This document shows positions 1 through 9,314 of a DNA stretch of 64,000 bases, in pieces. The stretch is from DASYPQ01 sp041488095 (GTDB taxonomy: Bacteria > Planctomycetota > UBA1135 > GCA-002686595): the NCBI GenBank assembly GCA_041488095.1, contig JBGPOP010000006.1, forward strand, positions 62,001-126,000, read 5' to 3'. The first letter of the stretch is position 1. Every line of letters starts with the position of its first letter. The position numbers and the translations under genes were made by a program. The notes beneath the pieces are model-generated. The model saw only the letters and a list, made by a program, of their open reading frames with translations. It was not told the DNA's origin and searched no databases.

Positions 1-555
1 GCCGCCATCCATCGCTCGGCATTCCGCTTTCCCAACCTGGCGGCTGAATTCGAATCCGCCCTGGGGCTGGGCATCGTCAGCAGGCTGCTGGCGAACCGCA
101 TCGTGGCACCGCCCTCGCGCGGCGAGGCCCATGTCACCGATTGGATATGCGCCGCGAGCATGATGATTCGCAGTCGGGTCTTCGAGGACATCGGCCTCTT
201 CGACGAGCAGTACTTCCTCTACTGCGAGGAGACCGATTTCTGCCTTCAGGCGCGCCATGCGGGATGGCCGTGCTGGTACGTGCCGGCGAGTCGCGTCGTG
301 CATCTGGGGGGCCAGTCGACCGGCTTGAACGACACGAGCACGCCCATGCCGCGGTACTGGTTCGAATCGCGACGTCACTACTTCGCCAAGAACCACGGCC
401 GCGCGTACCTGATGCTCGCGAACCTGGCCTGGCTCACGGGCTTTTCGCTGTGGCGCATCCGGCAGCGCCTTCAGAGCAAGCCCTCCACCGTCAAACCGCG
501 GATGTTCTCGGACTTCATACGTCTCAGCTTCCTGGCCGACCGGAACGGACGATGA
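1..555 (+). CDS. Glycosyltransferase family 2, C-terminal part (5' end outside window)
   Basis: Frame 1 is open from the first base, so the start lies upstream. The visible 184 residues are the C-terminal half of a GT2 enzyme of the rhamnosyltransferase-like type: an acidic active-site segment FDEQYFLYCEETDFCLQA, where the ED/ETD pair matches the acceptor-base region, then a His-containing VVHLGGQST stretch and a basic C-terminal tail with one hydrophobic segment (AYLMLANLAWLTGFSLW). Its role would be transfer of a nucleotide-sugar residue to a growing glycan on the cytoplasmic face of the membrane. It ends in an ATGA overlap with the acetyltransferase gene, so the two are probably translationally coupled in an exopolysaccharide operon. 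The sugar donor cannot be told from sequence. Confidence 0.85.
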   Translation, partial: AAIHRSAFRFPNLAAEFESALGLGIVSRLLANRIVAPPSRGEAHVTDWICAASMMIRSRVFEDIGLFDEQYFLYCEETDFCLQARHAGWPCWYVPASRVVHLGGQSTGLNDTSTPMPRYWFESRRHYFAKNHGRAYLMLANLAWLTGFSLWRIRQRLQSKPSTVKPRMFSDFIRLSFLADRNGR

Positions 556-1166
556 CGAGTCCGCTCACAGCCACCCCGGTTCCCGCGCGACCGCCGCTGC
601 CCAGGGGCGAGCGCAACGAGAATCCGCCCGGGATCTCGTTCTGGGCCCTGATCGCCGAGGACTTCGCAACGCACGACCGCAAACTCCTCGAGCCGGGCTT
701 CTGGGCGATCGCGTTGCAGCGCTTCGGCAACTGGCGCATGGGCATCCGGCCGAAGCTCCTGCGAGCACCCTTCTCCGCGATCTACGGCTGTCTGTTCCTC
801 GTCGTCGACTGGCTCTGGGGGATCAATCTCTCGTACACCGTGAAGCTCGGTCGGCGCGTGCGGATCTGGCATCACGGCGGGATGATGCTCGGCGCTCGTG
901 CGATCGGAAATGACGTCCACATCCGCCACAACACCACGATGGGCCTGTTGAGCCGTGACGACGATACGGCCAAGCCGACGATCGAGGACCGCGTGGACAT
1001 CGGCGCGGGAGCCTGCATCCTCGGCCATCTCACGGTCGGGCACGACACGGTGATCGGGGCCAACACCGTGGTGGTGAAGGACGTGCCGCCGAACTCGACC
1101 GTGTTCGGCATCCCCGCCCGGCCGGTGAAGCTGCTGAGGTCGGAGTCGATCTCCGGCGCACCCTGA
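552..1166 (+). CDS. Serine O-acetyltransferase-like hexapeptide acetyltransferase
   Basis: This 204-residue protein begins at the ATG that overlaps the stop of the preceding glycosyltransferase (ATGA). The first 110 residues are a helical N-terminal part containing FWALIAEDFATHD, as in CysE-type serine acetyltransferases. The rest is a left-handed beta-helix of hexapeptide repeats (IGNDVHIRHNTTMG, VDIGAGACILGHLTVG, TVIGANTVVVKDVPPNS) ending with the usual GIPARPVK. The catalytic His of the HxG-type loop is plausibly in WHHGG or IRHN. Family members transfer acetyl from acetyl-CoA to a hydroxyl. In this glycan-gene context the acceptor may be a sugar rather than serine, but the EDFATHD segment argues for a CysE-type fold. 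A free-serine role feeding cysteine synthesis is the alternative. Confidence 0.8.
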   Translation: MTSPLTATPVPARPPLPRGERNENPPGISFWALIAEDFATHDRKLLEPGFWAIALQRFGNWRMGIRPKLLRAPFSAIYGCLFLVVDWLWGINLSYTVKLGRRVRIWHHGGMMLGARAIGNDVHIRHNTTMGLLSRDDDTAKPTIEDRVDIGAGACILGHLTVGHDTVIGANTVVVKDVPPNSTVFGIPARPVKLLRSESISGAP

Positions 1167-1212
1167 AAAGGAGAAGAGCGATCTTGGCAAACAGGAGAGA
1201 TGTCTGAAGGCC

Positions 1213-2094
1213 TTGGCCTCCGGAGTCGACGCATCCGCGTCCTTTCATCCCGAGAGGCTTGCGGGCGGCGTCGACGTATGGCTGGCCAGGACCGATCCGG
1301 CTCGGGATCCGGTCGTGATGCAGCGGTGCCGCGACCTGCTCACTCCGGAGGAGCGCGCGTCCTGTGCCGGGTTCCATCGCGAGGTCGACCGCCGCCGCGC
1401 CGTCGTCACCCGCGCCCTGGTCCGCACGACGCTCTCGCGCTACCTCCCGGTTCCTCCGGAGGCGTGGCGCTTCGAGCGCGGAGTCCATGGCCGGCCTGAG
1501 ATCGCAGCCCCGGCCGGACCTCCGCTGCGCTTCAACCTCTCGCACACGCGCGATCTCGTGGCCTGCGCGGTGACGCTCGACGCCGACATCGGAGTGGACC
1601 TCGAGGAGACGAGCGAAGACGTGGACTGCCTCGCGCTGGCGACCTCGGTGTTCTCTTCCGAGGAGATCGCCGGCCTGCGCGTCCTCGCTCCGATGGAGCG
1701 AACACGGCGCTTCTTCCAGATCTGGACGCTCAAGGAGGCGTACCTCAAGGCACGCGGCGTGGGGCTCGCGCTGCCGCCGCGGAACCTGAGCTTCGTGCTT
1801 CGCGGCGCAAGCCCAGTCATCGTGCACCTCGGGTCCGAGGCGGCCGATCACCCACCCGACTGGTGGTTTGCGCTTCTGGACGCCGGAGCAGACCACCTTC
1901 TCGCGCTGGCACTGAAGCATCGCGATCGCCCGGTGCACATCGCCATGTTCCGCGTGACGCCACCGGATCCCCCCATCGTGACCCTGGAGCCGTGCTTCTT
2001 CGCCACCTCGTGCGAAGAGCTGCCTCCCAGCGACCGGTCGTCTCCTCGCATTCGAAGCCCGGGCCCCGCCAGCCTTCGTCTGGGCCGAGGCTGA
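1213..2094 (+). CDS. 4'-phosphopantetheinyl transferase, Sfp type
   Basis: It transfers the phosphopantetheine arm of CoA onto the conserved Ser of carrier-protein domains; the obvious clients are the two PCP domains of the NRPS just downstream. Motifs are clear: RFNLSHTRDLVACAV near residue 100, the Mg-binding IGVDLEET, and WTLKEAYLKARGVGL, with the Asp, Glu and Lys-Glu of the Sfp active site in place. At 293 residues it is about 50 longer than the usual 220-240, owing to a low-complexity C-terminal tail. No ATG fits; the TTG at 1213 is used here. The frame is open further upstream and a CTG at 1204, five bases after AGGAGA, is a possible alternative. Being beside its NRPS client supports a dedicated activator. 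Confidence 0.88.
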   Translation: MASGVDASASFHPERLAGGVDVWLARTDPARDPVVMQRCRDLLTPEERASCAGFHREVDRRRAVVTRALVRTTLSRYLPVPPEAWRFERGVHGRPEIAAPAGPPLRFNLSHTRDLVACAVTLDADIGVDLEETSEDVDCLALATSVFSSEEIAGLRVLAPMERTRRFFQIWTLKEAYLKARGVGLALPPRNLSFVLRGASPVIVHLGSEAADHPPDWWFALLDAGADHLLALALKHRDRPVHIAMFRVTPPDPPIVTLEPCFFATSCEELPPSDRSSPRIRSPGPASLRLGRG

Positions 2095-2155
2095 GCTGCC
2101 GCTTCCCTCGTTCATCCGGAGCCCGACTTTCCATCCGCATCCTCGGTGCCGATTC

Positions 2156-3100
2156 ATGGACACGTCGCGAAAACCGGCTCTTTCGATCCTCATCGCAACC
2201 AGGGACCGCCCCGAGTCGCTTCGGGAGACGCTCATGTGCCTGGCCGCCTGCTCCGGGAGCGAGCCCTACGAAGCGGTCGTGATCGACAACGGCAGTGAGC
2301 CGCCGTTGCCGGTTACGGCTCTGGATGTCCCGGGGCTTCCGGCGTCGCGCCTCCTGCACGAACCGCGGTCCGGAAAGTCGCATGCGCTGAACCGTGCCAT
2401 CGACGAGGGCGCCCTCGGCGAGATCGTCGCTGTGCTGGACGACGACATGTCTCCTGCGGAAGGTTGGATCGAGGGAGTCCTGGCCTCCGCGCGCCGGCTC
2501 CCCGAGTTCGAGATCTTCTCCGGGCGCTCCCACGTGATATGGCCTCCGGGTGTCGACGTCCCGCCCTGGGCGCATGCGCCACTGGCACAGGGTCTGTTGT
2601 TCTCGGTCTTCGATCTCGGTCCGGTGGGCGACGTCGAATTCGGGATCGGCTGCCCGCGGTTTCCGAGCGGCGGCCACTTCTGGTTCCGTCGCTCGCTGCT
2701 GGGAGAGGGTGTGCGGTTTCCCCCGGTCTGGACCACGGAGCCTTACTTCGTCGTGGCGCTCGAAGAGAGGGGGCACCGTGGGGTCTTCGTGCCCGAGGTG
2801 GTGGTCGGTCATCGCATCCAGCCCGGGCTCGTGGACAAGAAATTGTTCCAGGAAAGGGCGTCACGATTCGGACGCGATATGGCCCGAATGGAAATCTGCT
2901 CCCCTCGGCCGCCACTCCTTGGCGCTGCTGCTTGGATCCGCCCGTGGAAACGCCGGGTGCGTGCCCTGACTGGACTCGTGGCGTGGTCGCTGTACTGGCT
3001 TTGGGCGGGACTGTGGACCGAGGGTCGGCGCTTGCCTGCCCGTGCTCGTGCTTTGTGGGGTCTCGCTCTTACCCGAGAACGACTGCGGCAATCCTGGTAA
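2156..3100 (+). CDS. Glycosyltransferase family 2
   Basis: This 314-residue GT-A fold enzyme starts at ATG. The N-terminus LSILIATRDRPESLRETL is the nucleotide-binding strand-loop, EAVVIDNGS the second strand, and AVLDDDMSPAEGW carries the DxD metal/nucleotide-diphosphate motif near residue 100. The acceptor half has the EERGHRGVFVPE region and ends with a Trp-rich hydrophobic helix (LVAWSLYWLWAGLW) that probably lies in or on the inner membrane. It should add one sugar to a lipid-linked or growing glycan; donor and linkage are not predictable. It sits 61 bases after the phosphopantetheinyl transferase and 79 before the NRPS, all in one direction, so the three genes probably share a transcript. 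Confidence 0.85.
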   Translation: MDTSRKPALSILIATRDRPESLRETLMCLAACSGSEPYEAVVIDNGSEPPLPVTALDVPGLPASRLLHEPRSGKSHALNRAIDEGALGEIVAVLDDDMSPAEGWIEGVLASARRLPEFEIFSGRSHVIWPPGVDVPPWAHAPLAQGLLFSVFDLGPVGDVEFGIGCPRFPSGGHFWFRRSLLGEGVRFPPVWTTEPYFVVALEERGHRGVFVPEVVVGHRIQPGLVDKKLFQERASRFGRDMARMEICSPRPPLLGAAAWIRPWKRRVRALTGLVAWSLYWLWAGLWTEGRRLPARARALWGLALTRERLRQSW

Positions 3101-3179
3101 TCCCCTCGCTCCAAAGGCAAGTTGGGCGGGGTGTTCACCGCATCGTCGGCGGTCCACCTGAGGAGACGAGGAGACCTGG

Positions 3180-6100
3180 TTGGTGAGCGAATCGAACTAC
3201 GACCCGGACGTCGCCGCAACGCAGGGGCGATTGCCGAGCGGTGGATCGACCGATGAGTCGGTGTCGCCGCGCACCGAAGCGGAGGGTCGAGCCGCGAATC
3301 GCGCCGCGCCGGAACGGGCTTCCGCTCTGCTGGGAGACCGCCTGGAAAGGATCGCGCGCGTCCGTGGGGATGCCATCGCGGTCGTCGACGGCCAACGTCG
3401 GATGTCCTACCGCGAGCTCCTCCTGCGCGCCGACGCGCTGGCTTGGGAACTCCAGGCCAGGAAGATCGGTCCGCGCGACCTCGTGGGCGTCGCGCTTCCG
3501 CGTTCGGCGGAGCTCGTGGTCGCCGTGGTCGGAGTCGTCCGCGCAGGCGCGGCCTACGTACCGATCGACCTCTCGCACCCCGCGGAGCGCCGCGCACTCA
3601 TCCTGTCCGATGCGCACCCGCGGCTCGTCGTGACCGACGGATCCCGGATCGACGGCGTCCCGTCCGGGATCGAGATTCTCCCGCTGCCCCACGAGGCTCG
3701 GGATCGGATCGACCCGCGGCCACGCGACTCGGCCGACGATCCCGCCTACGTGATCTACACGTCGGGCTCGACCGGACAGCCCAATGGTGTCTGTGTCACG
3801 CAACGCAACGCCGCGCGGCTGTTCACCGCGGCCGAGCCCCTCTTCGGGTTCGGTGCGGACGACGTTTGGACGCTGTTCCACTCGATCGCGTTCGACTTCT
3901 CGGTGTGGGAGCTGTGGGGCGCGCTCCTGCACGGCGGTCGCCTCGTGGTGGTTCCGGAGCCGACGGCGCGGGCCGCCGATGCGTTTCACGCCCTCGTGCT
4001 CCGGGAGGGAGTGACCGTCCTCAACCAGACTCCGAGCGCGTTCCGTGCGTTCGACGCTGCGGACGCGGCGGCGGGGCGGCCGGCCAACCGGCTGCGCGTG
4101 GTCGTGTTCGGCGGCGAGGCACTCGACCCGCGCACTCTCAAGGGTTGGTTCGAGTCGCACGGAGACGAGCAGCCGCGCCTGGTGAACATGTACGGGATCA
4201 CCGAGACCACCGTGCACGTCACCTTCCGGCGGATGCGGGCGAAGGATGCGCGCGGGCAGGGCAGGAGCCTGATCGGGGCTCCGCTCGCAGACCTGCGCAT
4301 CGATCTCCTCGGTCCCGACGGCCGACCGGTGGCCGAGGGCGACGTCGGCGAGATCTGGGTGGGCGGCGAGGGCGTGAGCGCGGGCTACGTCGGGCGCCCT
4401 GAGCTCACCGCCGAGCGCTTCCGTCCGGACCCCCGCGGGGAGCGCCCCGACGCGCGTCTGTATCGCTCCGGGGACCTCGGCCGCCGCACACCCGACGGAG
4501 ATCTCGAGTATCTCGGCCGGGCCGACCTTCAAGTGAAACTGCGTGGTTTCCGGATCGAGCTCGGCGAGATCGAGGCGGCTCTGCGCAACGTCCCGGATGT
4601 CCGCGACGCCGTTGTCGCGCTGCGCGAGGACCCGGTCACCGGGCCGAGGCTCATCGCGTACGTCGTGCAGGACAGTCGCACGCCGCTCGACGCACACGCC
4701 TTGCGGGAGCACGTCGCGCTCCACCTGCCCGATCAAATGGTGCCCGCGGCTTACGTCCGGATCGACCGCGTACCGAGAACGGTCAACGACAAGGTCGACC
4801 GCGCGGTGCTCCCCGCGCCGACGGCGGCCGATTTCCCGCGCGCGAGCGGGGGTGAGGCTCCGCGCGACGACGTGGAGCGCACGATCGCACGGATCTTCTC
4901 GGAGGTGCTCGATACAGCCGTCACGACGCGCGAGTCGGATTTCTTCCGGCTCGGCGGTCATTCGCTTCTCGCGTTGCGCGGGGCGGTCCTGTGTCAGGAG
5001 CGTCTGGATGTCGATCTGTCCGTGAATTCGATCTTCGGTCATCCGACCGTCGCAGCCCTCGCGGACCTCGTGCGGCGCGGGAGGGAGCAGGGTAGAGCCG
5101 CGGAGCGCGTCGCGCGCGTTCCACGCAACGGCGCGATGGCACTGTCGCCCCAGCAATACGCGCTGTGGCTCGAGCTCAAGCTCCGCCCGGACGCGGACGC
5201 GTACAACGAGCCCGTCGCGTTCCGCGTCGAGAGGCGACTCGAGCCCGGGCGGCTGCGCCGGGCACTGGTGCGGCTCGCGGAGGCGCACGAGATCCTGCGC
5301 GCCCGCCTGATCGAGGTGGACGGCGAGCCCCGGCTCGTCTTCGACCGCTCCGCATCGGATGTCGAGTTCGACTTCTCGGAGACGGATGTCCTGGCTCCGC
5401 GTGGACGGGACCTCGCCGGAGCGATGCGCCGCCCCTTCGACCTGAGCGAAGGTCCGCTCTGGAGGAGCGTGCTGCGCCACGAGCCCGACGGCGGATCGGT
5501 GCTGCTCCTGGTCGTGCACCACATCATCCTGGACGCTGCCTCGGAGGAGATCCTGCTCCGCGATCTCGCCGCCGCCTACTCCGCTCCCGACGCGGCGCTC
5601 GTCTCCCGCGCTTACGACTTCATCGACCTCGCGGCCCACGAGCAGGTTCGCCTGGCCTCCGAGCGCGAAGAGCTCGAGCGCTTCTGGGCCAGGACGCTCG
5701 CGGGTGCCGAGCTCACGCCCGAGCTGCCGCCGCCGTGCATGCCGTGCTCGCCTGAAGAGGAGGACACCGGCTGCACTTCGCGCCGCGAGATCGGGATCGC
5801 GCTCGCCCGGCGCGTTCGCGATCTCGCCGCGAGCTGGGGCACGACGTCGTTCCATCTCTATCTCGCGGCCTACCTGGCCTTGCTGCGCACCTACACAGCC
5901 GGCGACGACCTCGTCGTCGGCTCGCCCCTCTCGCTGCGGGACACGCCGGCGGCGGAGGGCGTCGTCGGGTACCTGCTGAATCCGGTGGTGCTTCGCGTGC
6001 AGCTGGCAGGGGGCCGTTCCTTCCGGGAGACCGTCGAGGAGGTGGCACGTCGGTGGCAGGAGGTGCGCGCGCACGCCCGCCTGCCGATGCATCTCGTCAT

Positions 6101-9053
6101 GCATGCCGCACGAGGTGCACAGCGCACGGGCATCGGCTCGCCCGTCCAGGTCTTCTTCTCCCTCGTCCAGAACCCGATCGAGGCCCTGCGCCTGGAGGGC
6201 CGCGCGCTCACATCCGTCCATCTCCCGCCGGCCCACGTCAAGTTCAAGCTGTTTCTGCTGGTCGAGGAGAGACACGAGGATGCGTCGCTCGCTCTGGAAT
6301 TCCAGCGCGGGGCCTTGGACCCCGACATGGGAGAACGGCTGCTGAAGCACCTCGAGGTGCTGCTGCAGGCCGCAACCGAGAGTCCCGACGTGCCCATCGC
6401 GCAGCTGTCGCTCACGGACCCAACCGAGGTGGCGCAGCTTCGTGCGTGGGGGACCTGCGAGAAGCCCTACCCCAGGGACCGCTCCGTGCCGGACCTCTTC
6501 GAGAAGGTCGCGCGCGAGCGGGCCGGGAGAGTGGCTCTCGTGGCGGGCGAGGTCCGGGTCACGTACGAGGCGCTGGATGGCCGGGCGAATGCGGTCGCGG
6601 CCGCACTGCACCGGGCAGGAGTGGGCCGAGGCGACCGCGTCCCGCTGCTGATGGCGCGAGGCGTCCGGTTCGTCGCCTGTGCGCTCGGCGTGATGAAGTG
6701 CGGAGCGGCCTACGTGCCGCTCGACCCTACGTATCCGCCCGAACGGCTGGGGCGCATGCTCGACGGGCTCGGAGCTCGTGTCGGTCTGCGAGGCCAGGGG
6801 CTGCCGTTCTCCGGCGGTGCGATCACGTGGCTGGACGCGGACCTGGCGGACGAGGAATCCTCGGTCGCGGCGCCTGCGCGGGACGTCGGCGCCGGAGACC
6901 CGGCGTACGTGATGTTCACCTCCGGCTCGACGGGTCGACCCAAGGGCGTCGAGGTCCCCCACCGCGCGATCGTCCGGCTCGTCCTCGGGCAGGACTTCGC
7001 CCGCATGGGACCCGATGAGACCTGGCTCCACATGGCGCCGACCTCGTTCGACGCCTCGACGCTCGAGATCTGGGCCCCGCTCCTCCACGGTGGCCGTGTC
7101 GTCGTGCTCGAGGAAGCGGTGCCGACCCCGAGTCTCCTCGCCGAAGTCATCCGTCGCGACGGCGTGACGTCGGCCTGGCTCACAGCGTCGCTCTTCAATG
7201 CGCTCGTGGACGAGGCGCCTGCGTGCCTGTCCGGACTCGCGCAGATCCTGATCGGTGGCGAGGCGCTCTCGCCCTCGCACGTCCGGCGCGCCGTCGATCA
7301 CCTGCCGGGCGCCCGGCTCGTCAACGGCTACGGCCCCACGGAGAACACGACGTTCACGTGCTGCCATGTGATCCGCCGCGAGGACCTCGAGCCGAGACGA
7401 TCGGTGCCGATCGGGCGCCCGATCGCGCACACGACCGTCCATGTGCTCGATCCCGACGGACGGCTCTCCCCCGTGGGAGTGCCCGGAGAGCTCGTCGCGG
7501 GCGGCGACGGCGTCGCGCTCGGCTACGTCGGCCAGCCCGAGCGGACCGAGGAGTGCTTCCTGCCCGACACGTTCTCCGGACAGCGCGGTGCCCGCCTCTA
7601 CCGCACCGGAGACCGTGTCCGCTGGCGGCCCGACGGCGTGCTCGAGTTCCTCGGCCGCTTCGACGACCAGGTCAAGATCCGCGGACACCGCGTCGAGCCC
7701 GGCGACGTCGCAGCCTGTCTCGCCGAGCACGAAGCTGTCCGCCAGGCCGGTGTCGTCTCACGCCTCTCCGCCTCCGGCACCGCGCAACTCGTCGCCTGCG
7801 TCGTCCCGCGGAGCACCGAACCCGCGCCCGAGCTGCTCCGGCTCCTCACCCGACACGCCGCCGAACGCCTGCCACCCTACATGGTGCCGGCTTCGTTCGT
7901 GTTCATGCGGGAGCTTCCGCTCAAGTCCAACGGGAAGCTCGATATCGCTGCATTGGAGGATGCAACGCATGACTCACCGATCGTGCGGAACGACGCACCC
8001 CTCACGCAGGTGGAGGCCCGAGTTCTCGGGATCTGGCGGGATGTCCTGAAAGACGGGGAGTTGGGCCCGGACGACGACTTCTTCGAGGCCGGTGGCGATT
8101 CCCTGCTCGCCGTGCGGACGCTGTCGCGCCTCGAGCGTGAATTCGGGATCGGTGTTCCGGCGCGCGTCGTGGCGGAAGCCAGCACCGCGCGCCGCCTGGC
8201 CAGCCTCTTGGCGAGACCCGAGGCCCTGCGCTCGGCCTATCCGGCCGGTGTGGCGGGAATCAGGGAAGGAACTTCCTCCAGACCCCTTTTCTGCCTGCCC
8301 GGGCTGGGAGGCCTCGCGCTCCAGTTTCGCGCTCTCGCGGCGAAGATGCGCACCCGCCGCCCGGTCCTCGCGGTCGAACTCTACGACCTGGATGTCGCGC
8401 CCTCCGTGCTCGAGTCGCTCGGCGACACGGCTGACGCCGTCGTTCGATGCATGCGCCAGGTGCAACCGGTCGGGCCGTACGCATTCGTCGGCTACTCGTA
8501 TGGCGGGAATCTCGCGGTCGAGGTGGCCAGGCGACTGATCGGCGAAGACCAGACGGTCGAGCTGGTTGCCATACTCGACGCCTATGCGCCCGGTTCCCTG
8601 CGCAACCCCGGTCGTCTGAGCAAGGTGGCGAGACATCTGCGGATCCTCATGCGCCTGAAACTCCACGATGCGTACGAATACATTTCGTCCCGCATCCTGC
8701 AACGCCTACGCCCGCAGTCCCAGGACTCTCCCGGCGCAGCTCCTGCCCCCGCGGCGCACGAATCCGAGATCGAGCGGCGGATCGCGGAGGCGTCCGAGCG
8801 TTGCAGTCGCGCTTTCCATGCCTATCGACCGGAGCCTTTCCCCGGGCGAATCGTGCTCGTGCACGCGACCGATCTCGGCGATTGGATGGAGGTCGCAGAT
8901 CCTTCCGGCACGTGCGGGTGGGGCTCCATCTGCGCGGGTGGTGTCGACATCATCCACATCGACTGCCGCCACCTGGATCTCTTCAAGGAACCGCATATCA
9001 CCGATCTCGCAGGACACCTCGACGATCTGCTGGTGGCGATCGACGAGGGTTGA
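3180..9053 (+). CDS. Two-module non-ribosomal peptide synthetase, A-PCP-C-A-PCP-TE
   Basis: A complete 1957-residue synthetase. Adenylation domain 1 spans about residues 30-560 (YVIYTSGSTGQPNG, YGITETTVH); carrier 1 has the pantetheine Ser at 595 (GGHSL). The condensation domain is about 650-1080 with HHIILDAAS at 780-788, where the usual DG after HHxxx reads DA. Adenylation 2 is about 1085-1585 (FTSGSTGRPKG, YGPTENTT), carrier 2 has Ser1641 (GGDSL), and a type I thioesterase follows with nucleophile Ser1773 (GYSYGG). By eye the ten-residue specificity codes are DFWNVGMVHK (one step from the Thr code) and DALWLGGTFK (near the Val code), so a Thr-Val dipeptide or its condensation product is expected. 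There is no starter condensation domain. TTG 3180 or GTG 3183 may be the start; an AGGAGAC site precedes both. It lies among glycan genes. Confidence 0.95.
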   Translation: MVSESNYDPDVAATQGRLPSGGSTDESVSPRTEAEGRAANRAAPERASALLGDRLERIARVRGDAIAVVDGQRRMSYRELLLRADALAWELQARKIGPRDLVGVALPRSAELVVAVVGVVRAGAAYVPIDLSHPAERRALILSDAHPRLVVTDGSRIDGVPSGIEILPLPHEARDRIDPRPRDSADDPAYVIYTSGSTGQPNGVCVTQRNAARLFTAAEPLFGFGADDVWTLFHSIAFDFSVWELWGALLHGGRLVVVPEPTARAADAFHALVLREGVTVLNQTPSAFRAFDAADAAAGRPANRLRVVVFGGEALDPRTLKGWFESHGDEQPRLVNMYGITETTVHVTFRRMRAKDARGQGRSLIGAPLADLRIDLLGPDGRPVAEGDVGEIWVGGEGVSAGYVGRPELTAERFRPDPRGERPDARLYRSGDLGRRTPDGDLEYLGRADLQVKLRGFRIELGEIEAALRNVPDVRDAVVALREDPVTGPRLIAYVVQDSRTPLDAHALREHVALHLPDQMVPAAYVRIDRVPRTVNDKVDRAVLPAPTAADFPRASGGEAPRDDVERTIARIFSEVLDTAVTTRESDFFRLGGHSLLALRGAVLCQERLDVDLSVNSIFGHPTVAALADLVRRGREQGRAAERVARVPRNGAMALSPQQYALWLELKLRPDADAYNEPVAFRVERRLEPGRLRRALVRLAEAHEILRARLIEVDGEPRLVFDRSASDVEFDFSETDVLAPRGRDLAGAMRRPFDLSEGPLWRSVLRHEPDGGSVLLLVVHHIILDAASEEILLRDLAAAYSAPDAALVSRAYDFIDLAAHEQVRLASEREELERFWARTLAGAELTPELPPPCMPCSPEEEDTGCTSRREIGIALARRVRDLAASWGTTSFHLYLAAYLALLRTYTAGDDLVVGSPLSLRDTPAAEGVVGYLLNPVVLRVQLAGGRSFRETVEEVARRWQEVRAHARLPMHLVMHAARGAQRTGIGSPVQVFFSLVQNPIEALRLEGRALTSVHLPPAHVKFKLFLLVEERHEDASLALEFQRGALDPDMGERLLKHLEVLLQAATESPDVPIAQLSLTDPTEVAQLRAWGTCEKPYPRDRSVPDLFEKVARERAGRVALVAGEVRVTYEALDGRANAVAAALHRAGVGRGDRVPLLMARGVRFVACALGVMKCGAAYVPLDPTYPPERLGRMLDGLGARVGLRGQGLPFSGGAITWLDADLADEESSVAAPARDVGAGDPAYVMFTSGSTGRPKGVEVPHRAIVRLVLGQDFARMGPDETWLHMAPTSFDASTLEIWAPLLHGGRVVVLEEAVPTPSLLAEVIRRDGVTSAWLTASLFNALVDEAPACLSGLAQILIGGEALSPSHVRRAVDHLPGARLVNGYGPTENTTFTCCHVIRREDLEPRRSVPIGRPIAHTTVHVLDPDGRLSPVGVPGELVAGGDGVALGYVGQPERTEECFLPDTFSGQRGARLYRTGDRVRWRPDGVLEFLGRFDDQVKIRGHRVEPGDVAACLAEHEAVRQAGVVSRLSASGTAQLVACVVPRSTEPAPELLRLLTRHAAERLPPYMVPASFVFMRELPLKSNGKLDIAALEDATHDSPIVRNDAPLTQVEARVLGIWRDVLKDGELGPDDDFFEAGGDSLLAVRTLSRLEREFGIGVPARVVAEASTARRLASLLARPEALRSAYPAGVAGIREGTSSRPLFCLPGLGGLALQFRALAAKMRTRRPVLAVELYDLDVAPSVLESLGDTADAVVRCMRQVQPVGPYAFVGYSYGGNLAVEVARRLIGEDQTVELVAILDAYAPGSLRNPGRLSKVARHLRILMRLKLHDAYEYISSRILQRLRPQSQDSPGAAPAPAAHESEIERRIAEASERCSRAFHAYRPEPFPGRIVLVHATDLGDWMEVADPSGTCGWGSICAGGVDIIHIDCRHLDLFKEPHITDLAGHLDDLLVAIDEG

Positions 9054-9314
9054 TCGAACGACGGATAATCATGGCCTTGGCGAGGCCTCGTCGCTTCACG
9101 GCATCGAGTCGAATCGGATGACCGGGCGCCGCTCGTGGAGCCGAGAGCGGCTTGGCCTTGCTGCGATGCTGATGCGCTGCTACCTTTGCACCTGCTCGAC
9201 GGGCTTGGAATCCCCATCAATCGCTCCGGGCATCTGCCAGGATCGAATTCCCCCTCGCGTGAGTGTCGTCATTCTCGCACCGTGAAGATCGACAGCGAGC
9301 TATCCCGGTTACCC

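Noticed and set aside
1184..1207. TTG mini-frame MANRRDV before the PPTase gene as a leader peptide
   Set aside because: Seven codons with no regulatory structure around it; no attenuation hairpins are visible.
3135..7730. A 1531-codon open frame on the minus strand across the NRPS gene
   Set aside because: It is the antisense shadow of a high-GC gene: its product is Arg/Glu/His-rich with no domain, while the plus-strand frame has every NRPS motif.
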